Shown piece after piece: positions 6,468 through 13,082 of a DNA stretch of 64,000 nt (position 1 is the first letter of the stretch; the number at the start of each line of letters is the position of its first letter). The translations under genes were made by a program, and so were the position numbers. Source of the stretch: BOG-931 sp963781725 (GTDB taxonomy: Bacteria; Pseudomonadota; Alphaproteobacteria; Rhizobiales; Xanthobacteraceae); contig CAWAGV010000002.1 of the NCBI GenBank assembly GCA_963781725.1, positions 806,001 to 870,000 on the forward strand, read 5' to 3'. A model generated the notes under the pieces. That model saw only the letters and a list, made by a program, of their open reading frames with translations. It had not been told where the DNA came from and did not search any database.

Positions 6468-7403
6468 ATGTTTCTTGTTCGTACTCTCCGTCCCGTTCAT
6501 TTCCTCGCCGGCCCGCTGCTCGCCGCGGCTTTTGTGCTGCCGCCGGCGTCATCGGCCTATGCCAATATCGACATCGCCATCGACAAAAGCGCGCAGCAGA
6601 TGACCGTCGCCGTCGACGGGACGCAGCGTTACACTTGGCCGGTATCGACCGGGCGGTCGGGCTACGACACGCCGAACGGCACCTTCAAGGTCAACCGCAT
6701 GGACGCCGACCACTTCTCGCAGGAGTGGGACAATGCGCCGATGCCGCACACCATGTTCTTCGACCTGCACGGCCACGCCATCCACGGCTTCTTCGACGAG
6801 AAACATCTCGGGATGGCGGTGTCGCACGGCTGCGTGCGGCTGTCGCGCGCCAACGCCACGGTGCTGTTCGACCTGGTGAAGGCGCAGGGCATGGCCAATA
6901 CCAGCGTCACCGTCACCGGCCGCACGCCGGGCGGCGACAACGGCCCGGTAGCGCGCACCCGCCTGCCGGAAAACGAGACGGTTTACGCGCCGCAAGGTTA
7001 TCCGCAGCAAGGTTATCCGCAGCAAGGCTATCAGCAGCAACCGGCGCCGCAGCAGGGATACTCACAGCAGGGTTACCCGCAGCAGGGCTATCAGCAACAA
7101 CCGGCGCCGCAGCAGGGTTACGCCCAGCAAGGCTATCAGCAGCCACCTGCACCGCAGCAGGGTTACGCCCAGCAAGGCTATCAGCAGCCACCTGCACCGC
7201 AGCAGGGTTACGCCCAGCCCGGCGGCTACGCCCAGCCGCCGCAGGGCTACGCGGCGCAGAGCGGTTTTCCGCAGCAGCCGCCCCCGCCCGGCTACGGTCA
7301 ACCGACCTACGCGCAGCGCTATTACGATCAGCCGTCCTACGGGCAGCAGCAGCAATATTACGGCCAGCCGTATTACGGGCAGCCCGCTTACCGGCAGTGG
7401 TGA
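6468..7403 (+). CDS. Exported L,D-transpeptidase with Gln/Tyr/Pro-rich repetitive tail
   Basis: 311 residues. A signal peptide (about 1-32) is followed by a YkuD domain (33-150) with IHGFFD and the SHGCVRLS motif; Cys122 is the expected nucleophile. From residue 173 to the end the protein is a low-complexity tail built of PQQGY, QQGYQQ and QQPPAPQQGYA units, ending YYGQPYYGQPAYRQW. Such tails are disordered, and here the tail presumably sits in the periplasm or against the wall. It has the same catalytic family as the gene at 1289-2842 but unrelated accessory parts. Confidence 0.88.
   Translation: MFLVRTLRPVHFLAGPLLAAAFVLPPASSAYANIDIAIDKSAQQMTVAVDGTQRYTWPVSTGRSGYDTPNGTFKVNRMDADHFSQEWDNAPMPHTMFFDLHGHAIHGFFDEKHLGMAVSHGCVRLSRANATVLFDLVKAQGMANTSVTVTGRTPGGDNGPVARTRLPENETVYAPQGYPQQGYPQQGYQQQPAPQQGYSQQGYPQQGYQQQPAPQQGYAQQGYQQPPAPQQGYAQQGYQQPPAPQQGYAQPGGYAQPPQGYAAQSGFPQQPPPPGYGQPTYAQRYYDQPSYGQQQQYYGQPYYGQPAYRQW
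7109..7198. repeat. Two exact 45-base tandem copies within the transpeptidase tail
   Basis: The unit starting GCAGCAGGGTTACGCCCAGC at 7109 is repeated base for base at 7154 and begins again at 7199. It encodes 15 residues of the PQQGYAQQGYQQPPA type. Related but diverged units extend upstream to about 6990. Exact identity points to recent duplication by slippage or recombination, so tail length probably varies between strains. Confidence 0.85.
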
Positions 7404-7492
7404 GCGCGCCGGTGGAAATCCCGCTCACATTCTGTTGAGCGGGCACCGTTGGTTCGTCGCATTACCGCCGGTAAAAATGGAATAAACTCAGA

Positions 7493-7523
7493 GATGCGCT
7501 GTTCAATACAGCGCATCTTTTTT
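7493..7523 (+). terminator. Intrinsic terminator between the transpeptidase and GlcG-like genes
   Basis: A perfect 9-bp stem GATGCGCTG (7493-7501) / CAGCGCATC (7509-7517) with a 7-base loop is followed directly by six T (7518-7523). It lies 90 bases after the transpeptidase stop and only 19 bases before the next ATG, so it may also act as an attenuator in that gene's leader. A second 8-bp hairpin without a T run lies at 7420-7443 (CCCGCTCA/TGAGCGGG). Confidence 0.85.
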
Positions 7524-7541
7524 CACGGGAGGAAGACCATC

Positions 7542-8039
7542 ATGTCGTTTGTTCGTTATTGCGGTGTCGCTACTGCTGCCGCTTTCGCCTGCGCGTTCAC
7601 CGCCCCGGCCGACGCCGCGCTGATCACGCATAAATATCTGTCGCTCGACATCGCCAAGACCATCGCCGAAGGCTCGATCGCGGCCTGCGCGGCGAAGGGC
7701 TATGCAACGTCCGCCGTGGTGGTCGATGCCGACGGTGAAACGCTGGTGGCCATGCATGGCGACGGCGCCAGCGTCCACACCATGGAGAACGCGCGCCGCA
7801 AGGCCTACACCGCAATGACGTTCAAGCAGACCACGGCGGAATACGCCAAGAAGCTGTCCGACCCCAATTCGGTGGCGCATCAGCAGGTGACATTGCCGAA
7901 CGTGATCGCCATTCCGGGCGGCGTGCCGATCAAGGCCGGCAACGACGTGATCGGCGGCATCGGCGTCTCCGGCTCGCCGGGCGTCGACGAGGATTGCGTC
8001 AACGGCGGCCTGGAGAAGGTGAAAGACCAGCTGCAGTAA
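7542..8039 (+). CDS. Secreted GlcG/HbpS-family haem-binding-like protein
   Basis: The start at 7542 is supported by GGGAGGAAG just upstream; the longer frame from 7449 would run through the terminator. The 165-residue product has a signal peptide ending at PADA-ALI, then the GlcG domain with TSAVVVDADGETL, ENARRKAYTA and the Gly-rich PGGVPIKAGNDVIGGIGVSG segment. The family includes haem-binding HbpS and proteins often found near catabolic operons; the ligand here is unknown. A second member without a signal peptide is at 52584-52991. The Bug receptor gene converges on it from 8046. Confidence 0.8.
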   Translation: MSFVRYCGVATAAAFACAFTAPADAALITHKYLSLDIAKTIAEGSIAACAAKGYATSAVVVDADGETLVAMHGDGASVHTMENARRKAYTAMTFKQTTAEYAKKLSDPNSVAHQQVTLPNVIAIPGGVPIKAGNDVIGGIGVSGSPGVDEDCVNGGLEKVKDQLQ

Positions 8040-8045
8040 CGGGTC

Positions 8046-9029
8046 TCACTCCGGCTCGATGCCGGCGGCTTTGATCAGCGTGGTCCACTTCACCAGTTCG
8101 TCTTTCACGTAGTCGGAAAAGCCGGCCGGACCGATCCAGTAGACTTCGACGCCGACATCGCGAAAGCGCTGGCGCACTTCATTGTTCGCGAGCGCTTTTC
8201 CGATCGGCGCCGCGAGCCTGTCGACCACGTCCTTTGGCATTCCGGCCGGGCCGAACATTCCGGTCCAGGCCAGCAGGTCGTAACCCGGCATCACCGTGCC
8301 ATCCAGCGTCGGCAGGTCCGGCAGCGTCTGGTCGCGCGCTTTGGTCAGCACCGCGAGCGGGCGGATCTTGCCGGCCTTGAGCAGCGGCAGGCCGGTGCTG
8401 AAATCCGGCACGCCCATGACGACGTGTCCGGCCATCAGGTCGGTGACCGCGGCAGGATTGCTGCGATAGGCCACCGGCACGATGTCGATGGCGAGCCGCC
8501 GCTTGATGATTTCGACGGTGATGCGGCCGGTGGAGTTGCCGTAACCGGCCGTGACCTTGCCGGGATTGGCCTTGGCGTAGGCAACCAGTTCCGCCATCGA
8601 CTGCACCGGCAGCTCATTGGTCACGGCGACGAACGACGGAAAGCTGCCGATGCGGGCGATCGGCGTGAAATCCTTGATCGGATCGTACGGCACGCGCTTG
8701 AACAAGCCGGGCGCCGCCGAATGCGTGCTGTTCGAGGTCAGCAGCAGCGTGTAGCCGTCGGGCACGGCATGCGCGACGGTTTCCGCCGCAAGCATGCCGC
8801 CGGCGCCTTCGCGATTTTCAATGACGACCGGCTGGCCGAGACCTTCCTGAAGATATTTGCCGACCAGGCGGGCCGCGGTGTCGGTGGCGCTGCCGGCGGC
8901 AAACGGCGTCAGGATCGTGATCGGCCGCGTCGGATAATCTTCGGCGGCGGCCGGCGCGGTGGTGGCAATTGCCAAGGCCAGCGCCAGGCCAGCCGTTCTC
9001 ATGCCGAACGTTCCGATCTTGATCGCCAC
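8046..9029 (-). CDS. Bug/TctC-family tripartite tricarboxylate transporter substrate-binding protein
   Basis: 327 residues with a signal peptide (cut near AAA-EDYPTRPI). The first mature segment YPTRPITILTPFAAGSATDT and the following ENREGAGG stretch are hallmarks of the Bug family of periplasmic receptors. These bind small carboxylates or similar solutes and hand them to TctAB permeases. No TctA or TctB gene is in the window, as is common for orphan Bug receptors. The stop lies 6 bases past the convergent GlcG-like gene. Confidence 0.92.
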   Translation of the reverse strand: MAIKIGTFGMRTAGLALALAIATTAPAAAEDYPTRPITILTPFAAGSATDTAARLVGKYLQEGLGQPVVIENREGAGGMLAAETVAHAVPDGYTLLLTSNSTHSAAPGLFKRVPYDPIKDFTPIARIGSFPSFVAVTNELPVQSMAELVAYAKANPGKVTAGYGNSTGRITVEIIKRRLAIDIVPVAYRSNPAAVTDLMAGHVVMGVPDFSTGLPLLKAGKIRPLAVLTKARDQTLPDLPTLDGTVMPGYDLLAWTGMFGPAGMPKDVVDRLAAPIGKALANNEVRQRFRDVGVEVYWIGPAGFSDYVKDELVKWTTLIKAAGIEPE

Positions 9030-9153
9030 GCCACCTCCGCCGTTCTGTTCGCTGTCGAACTGCGGGCATAGAGAAGCGACATGCCGTCGAGCGTCAAGAA
9101 CCGCGCACGCCGTCCTGCGCGCGCGAGGATTGCGGATTTGGAATGGCGCTAGT

Positions 9154-9915
9154 CTAGTTTGGCTTCTGCATCTTCAGCACGAAGGCATCGACGGGAGACG
9201 GCGGCCGCAAGCTGGAAAAGTCCTTGGTGTCGCCGGGCACGCGCCAGAAGTCGGCATCGGCCACGAACTTGAAGCCTGCGGTCTCGAGTTCCTTGCGCAC
9301 GACGGCTTCGTCGATACGGTGCAGCGACTTGCCGACGGAGATGTCGGCACCTGCCTTGGCCGCATGATCCGCCAGCACCAGGATGCCGCCGGGCTTGAGC
9401 GCGTCGAACATCTTCTTGTCCATCGCAGCGCGGTCGACGTTCATGTACGTCGTGTCGTGGTAGTAGAACAGGAAGGTAATGAGATCGAGATTGCTGACGC
9501 CGGACGGGATCGGATCGTCGAACGGCTGCAGGTCCGCCGCGGCATTGCTCATGCCCGGCGTCTTCAACCGCGCCTGCAAGGCCTCGATCGCCCGCGCCGG
9601 ACCGTCCGCCGGATACTGGGCCCAGACTTTGCCGTTCGGCGCCACCGCCCGCGCCATAAGCTCGCTCGAGTAGCCGCCGCCGGCGCCCATATCGAGCACC
9701 TTCATGCCCGGGCGCACATCGGCGAATTTGAGAAACGGCACCGGATCACGCCGCTTGTCGGCCTCGCGATCGGCGTCGCTGCGGTCCGGCGCCCCGATCA
9801 AGGCGGCATAATCGGGCGCAGCCTGGGCCCGCGCGACACCCGCGCCGAAACCGGCGCATAGAGCCACGCCAAGCGCCGCAAACGTAAATCGTCTGGCCAA
9901 TTCACTTCCGAACAT
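9154..9915 (-). CDS. Exported class I SAM-dependent methyltransferase-like protein
   Basis: The frame is open from 9939, but ATG at 9915 is preferred because GGGAG lies 6 bases upstream. The 253-residue protein begins with a signal peptide (MFGSELARRFTFAALGV, cut near ARA-QAAPDY), then a Rossmann methyltransferase domain with motif I VLDMGAGGGYSSEL. The residues before the domain (RDPVPFLKFADVRPGM) recall the COG4798 group of predicted methyltransferases. An AdoMet enzyme with an export signal is odd, since AdoMet is cytoplasmic. The substrate is unknown and the gene stands alone. Confidence 0.8.
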   Translation of the reverse strand: MFGSELARRFTFAALGVALCAGFGAGVARAQAAPDYAALIGAPDRSDADREADKRRDPVPFLKFADVRPGMKVLDMGAGGGYSSELMARAVAPNGKVWAQYPADGPARAIEALQARLKTPGMSNAAADLQPFDDPIPSGVSNLDLITFLFYYHDTTYMNVDRAAMDKKMFDALKPGGILVLADHAAKAGADISVGKSLHRIDEAVVRKELETAGFKFVADADFWRVPGDTKDFSSLRPPSPVDAFVLKMQKPN

Positions 9916-10037
9916 TTCCATCTCCCGGCATTGACACAATGAGCTGACAGCATGAACGCGACACCACAGTTACACCGGCAAGGGTATCGCTATTCCGGCT
10001 GGTGTTCGCCTCCCCTTCCCACAAGCCTCGATTTCAT

Positions 10038-10949
10038 ATGAATTCGGCTGAATTCAGCGGCAGCAAGCGGCAACGGGAGCCAACCTTGGCAAATTTTCGT
10101 GAACTGATCGCCGGCAAGGACCTGATCGTCGCGCCGGTGGCGCTCAATCCGATCATGGCGCGGCTCGCCGAGGCCGCTGGCTTCAAGGCGCTCTATCTCA
10201 GCGGCGGTTCGCTCGGCTGGTACAAGGGCGGTACCGAAGCCAACATCACCATGACCGAGCTGGCGCAGGTCGCCCTCGACATGCGCGCCGTGAGCAAGCT
10301 GCCGATCGTGCTCGATGCCGGCGGTGGCTTCGGCGATCCGGTGCACATGCACCGCACCATCGCGATGACCGAGGCCGCGGGTTTCGCCGCCATCGAGATC
10401 GAAGATCAGCTGCTGCCGCGCCGCTTCGAGCATCATGCCGGCATCGACCATCTGGTGCCGCTGGACTTCATGCTCAAGCGGCTGGCCGAAGCACTGGCGG
10501 CGCGCAGCGATCCCGGTCTCGTCATTGTCGCCCGCACCAATGCGCGCCGGGTCGGCGGGCTCGACGATGCGTTGCGCCGCGGCGAGGCGTTTCACAAGGC
10601 CGGCGCCGACATGCTGTTCATCTATTCCCGCACGCCGGAAGAGATGCGGATCATCGGCGAGCGCCTGCCGCCGCCGCTGATGACCTTTGCGCCGCCGGAC
10701 GGTTTCGCCGAATTTCCGATCTCCCAAGGTGAGATGGCGAAGCTCGGCTTCCGCCTCGCCGCATCGTCAGGCACCGCCTTCGCCGCCATGCACAAGGCGG
10801 TGAAGCAATCCTACGAATGCCTGGTGCAGGGCAGGCTCGATCCGTTCCTCGGCCGCGGCGGCGCCGAAAAGGAAATGAAAGCGGCGCAGGCGACCTACGA
10901 TTTCCCGCGCTATCTCGACATCGAACGGCGCACCATGAAAGACGCGTGA
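10038..10949 (+). CDS. Isocitrate lyase/PEP mutase superfamily enzyme
   Basis: The conserved part starts ANFRELIAGKDLIVAPVALN and includes LYLSGGSLG, PIVLDAGGGFGDP, the AIEIEDQ motif around the metal site and VIVARTNAR. This is the TIM-barrel superfamily that makes or breaks C-C or C-P bonds (oxaloacetate decarboxylase, methylisocitrate lyase, PEP mutase types). The catalytic KKCGH-like Cys of true isocitrate lyases is absent. Start uncertain: GTG 10002, ATG 10038, or TTG 10086, which has GGGAG 6 bases upstream and would give the most family-like N-terminus. The exact reaction is not assignable. Confidence 0.82.
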   Translation: MNSAEFSGSKRQREPTLANFRELIAGKDLIVAPVALNPIMARLAEAAGFKALYLSGGSLGWYKGGTEANITMTELAQVALDMRAVSKLPIVLDAGGGFGDPVHMHRTIAMTEAAGFAAIEIEDQLLPRRFEHHAGIDHLVPLDFMLKRLAEALAARSDPGLVIVARTNARRVGGLDDALRRGEAFHKAGADMLFIYSRTPEEMRIIGERLPPPLMTFAPPDGFAEFPISQGEMAKLGFRLAASSGTAFAAMHKAVKQSYECLVQGRLDPFLGRGGAEKEMKAAQATYDFPRYLDIERRTMKDA

Positions 10950-11021
10950 GCTGTACCGAGCTTGTGGAAAGCTCTGTGGACAGGCTTGGGATGGAATGGG
11001 CAAAAGACGGTAGTGTCTCAG

Positions 11022-11138
11022 TTAAACCGCCTGACGCTTTTCGTCTAATCGGTTCTGAGCCCGCATTAGCAGGGCCTGCATCGATACCCGCCATTCAGGC
11101 TTCAAAGCCGCCAGAACTTCCTGCCGAGTCGCTCGGAC
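11022..11138 (-). pseudogene. C-terminal remnant resembling ImmA/IrrE-family metallopeptidases
   Basis: The minus strand reads VRATRQEVLAALKPEWRVSM followed by QALLMRAQ and stops at the 15-base repeat. The W-x-VSM-x-AL-x-x-RA pattern is typical of the C-terminal end of ImmA/IrrE (COG2856) proteins from toxin-antitoxin and mobile-element regulators. The catalytic HExxH part is missing, so only a fragment is left, cut by the repeat at its 3' end. The assignment rests on one short motif. Confidence 0.3.
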
Positions 11139-11212
11139 GGTATAAGGCATAGCCAAGCTCCTGCTTGGCGGTAAGCATACTATAAAACGCCGCATAGCAC
11201 GGGGGGAAACCG

Positions 11213-11491
11213 ATGACACTAAATGCCGTTAAGCGGATATTTTTTGCCGGGGTTGCAGCGATGATGGTTCTCGCTCCTTCGGCAGCTTTCGCAGAAAAAA
11301 TCACTCTCGCGTGTTCTCTGGGCGCTGATTATGTCGTGCTATATTTTACATTCGATTTAGCTGCGAAGACGGTCAAGGATTATGACGGAGGCAAGTTCGT
11401 AATTCAAATAACAGACGATGAGATAAATTGGACAGGCAATTACGAAGTCTCGCCGATACAATCGTCAAACCGCGCAGATGACGTCATATAA
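11213..11491 (+). CDS. Small exported hypothetical protein, 92 aa
   Basis: A strong ribosome site (GGGGGGAAA) precedes the ATG at 11213. The first 26 residues form a signal peptide (MTLNAVKRIFFAGVAAMMVL, cut after AFA). The remainder, EKITLACSLGADYVVLYFTF and a beta-rich acidic segment, is not a family I recognise. It ends abruptly at SNRADDVI, and the base composition is more AT-rich than that of neighbouring genes, consistent with recent acquisition or a truncated 3' end. It lies inside the segment bounded by 15-base repeats. Confidence 0.55.
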   Translation: MTLNAVKRIFFAGVAAMMVLAPSAAFAEKITLACSLGADYVVLYFTFDLAAKTVKDYDGGKFVIQITDDEINWTGNYEVSPIQSSNRADDVI

Positions 11492-11619
11492 TCCTGCTAG
11501 CAAAACATACTCGACGGCGGCCTGTCATCGGGCACCACCTCCTCCGCTTTAGCTTTCTGTGCCGCCACAATCAAACTGAGGGTGCTCAGCGGTAAGCTTT
11601 GCAAGGGAGGCGCTCGGAC

Positions 11620-11883
11620 ATGAAAAGAAGTTTTATGATCGCAATGGGGATTGGGTTTCTCATCTCGACGATTTTTATGGCCGTACCATCCACTAACGAG
11701 TGGGCGTCCTTAGAACTTCCGGGCATGGGCGCGGCGTACTTGTTCTGGGAAGCGGTAGGCAATTCCCCCATCATGGGCACAGCTATTGGGTGGGCCGTGA
11801 ATGCGGTTGTCTACGGCCTAGTTGCCTTGGCGGTTCTCAGTATTCTCAAAATTTGGAAGTTTAGGCGGCCACAATCAAACTGA
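11620..11883 (+). CDS. Small membrane protein, 87 aa, with its stop inside a repeat
   Basis: GGGAGG (11605-11610) with a 9-base spacer supports ATG at 11620. The protein has two predicted membrane helices (about residues 6-22 and 52-75) separated by a periplasmic or extracellular loop with NEWASLELPGMGAA, and a basic end KIWKFRRPQSN. The last codons and stop (AATCAAACTGA) are part of the repeat at 11868-11892. The natural C-terminus may therefore have been replaced when the repeat arrived. No family recognised. Confidence 0.5.
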   Translation: MKRSFMIAMGIGFLISTIFMAVPSTNEWASLELPGMGAAYLFWEAVGNSPIMGTAIGWAVNAVVYGLVALAVLSILKIWKFRRPQSN

Positions 11884-12071
11884 GACACTACCCGCAATCC
11901 GGCCTACCAAAATGGCGGCGTCGAAAACATTGGCGGGGCGCTTTTCGCCGCGCGGGCCTTTAACCATAGCCGGTTCTCCGAAACAGGAGCCGCCATTATA
12001 CCGTGGGAAAAGTCTGGGGACGATCAGTGGTCAAGTCTGTGGAAATTCAAACTGAGGCGCCACCGGCGTTT

Positions 12072-12086
12072 GGTAGTGTCTCAGTT
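12072..12086 (+). repeat. Third copy of the 15-base GGTAGTGTCTCAGTT repeat
   Basis: Identical to 11009-11023. With CAAACTGAG at 12049-12056 it forms a smaller imperfect palindrome just upstream of prmA. The 266 bases between 11884 and 12149 contain no gene; the prmA promoter must lie here or within the repeat. Confidence 0.7.
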
Positions 12087-12149
12087 TGATAGAAACTTGC
12101 GTGCCGGCTGTGAAGTGCGGGCACAATTTTGAAAACCCGCAATAGCGCA

Positions 12150-13073
12150 ATGGCATCCAACGCATCATCGACAATAACGGCGGTGCTGGAAACCGATGAA
12201 CAAACGGCGCGCAAAGTCGGCGATGTCGTCACCGAAGGATTTGCCGCCGACGAGCTTGCCGTCAGCTTTGTGGAAACTGGTCCCGCCGCGTGGCGCGTGA
12301 TCATTTATTTCGAGGCCGCGCCGGACGAAAAGGCGCTGCGCAAGCTGGTCGAGGCCGCGGCCGGAAGCGCGGCGGCCAAGGCGCTGCGGCTGGAACGGGT
12401 TGCGGCGAAGGACTGGGTTGCCGAAAGTCTCGCCGGGCTGGAGCCGGTGCGCGCCGGACGCTTTATCGTCCACGGCGCGCACGACCGCGCCAAAATTCCG
12501 CTCAACCGTATCGGCATCGAGATCGAGGCCGCGCTGGCCTTCGGCACCGGACATCACGGCACCACGCGCGGCTGCCTGCTGGCGCTCGACCGGCTTTGCA
12601 AGACGCAGACCGATAAACCGCTGCGCATTCTCGACCTCGGCACCGGTACTGGCGTACTGGCAATTGCCGCGGCGCGCGCCATGCACCGGCACGTGCTGGC
12701 GAGCGACATCGACGGTCCGTCCGTCCATGCCGCGCGCGGCAATGCGCGGCTCAATCGCGCCGGCGCTTTGGCCGAAATCGTCAAGGCCGACGGCGTGGCG
12801 TCGTTGCGCCGGCGCGGCCCATTCGACCTGATCTTCGCCAATATCCTGCTGCGGCCGCTGCAATGCCTGGCAACGCCGCTGACCGAACTCATCGCGCCCG
12901 GCGGCCGCCTGGTCCTTTCCGGCATCCTGAAGTCACAGGCCAACGCCGCGATCGCCGCCTATCACGGGCTGGTGCTGGAGCGGCACAGCGAGATCGACGG
13001 CTGGACCACGCTGGTGATGCGAAAGCCACCGCGTCGCATCGTTCGCGTTGTGCGTAACCGCGCCGCCCCCTAG
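12150..13073 (+). CDS. prmA: Ribosomal protein L11 methyltransferase
   Basis: 307 residues from ATG 12150 (a TTG at 12129 is possible). PrmA trimethylates ribosomal protein L11 using AdoMet. The N-terminal substrate-binding part is followed by the class I core with ILDLGTGTGVLAIAAA (motif I) and the family signature FANILLRPL. FGTGHHGTTRGCL, just before motif I, matches the PrmA GTGxHxTT segment. The gene is followed after 9 bases by the aminopeptidase at 13083, so the two are probably cotranscribed. Confidence 0.93.
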   Translation: MASNASSTITAVLETDEQTARKVGDVVTEGFAADELAVSFVETGPAAWRVIIYFEAAPDEKALRKLVEAAAGSAAAKALRLERVAAKDWVAESLAGLEPVRAGRFIVHGAHDRAKIPLNRIGIEIEAALAFGTGHHGTTRGCLLALDRLCKTQTDKPLRILDLGTGTGVLAIAAARAMHRHVLASDIDGPSVHAARGNARLNRAGALAEIVKADGVASLRRRGPFDLIFANILLRPLQCLATPLTELIAPGGRLVLSGILKSQANAAIAAYHGLVLERHSEIDGWTTLVMRKPPRRIVRVVRNRAAP

Positions 13074-13082
13074 ATTGCCGGC

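Larger units (their letters stand above)
11009..11892. mobile_element. Segment bounded by 15-base inverted repeats (possible insertion or passenger element)
   Basis: GGTAGTGTCTCAGTT at 11009-11023 is matched by its exact reverse complement at 11878-11892. A third copy in plus orientation lies at 12072-12086, and partial copies (CAAACTGAG) occur at 11572-11580 and 12049-12056. Between the ends are a nuclease-protease-like remnant, a small exported protein and a small membrane protein whose stop codon is formed by the repeat itself. There is no transposase. I take this as remnants of a small mobile element or several nested ones; no target duplication is evident. Confidence 0.45.

Noticed and set aside
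10960..12050. TGTGGA-containing strings (10963-10983, 12036-12043) as DnaA boxes or a replication origin
   Set aside because: Only a few imperfect matches, no cluster of boxes and no dnaA, parAB or gidA nearby.
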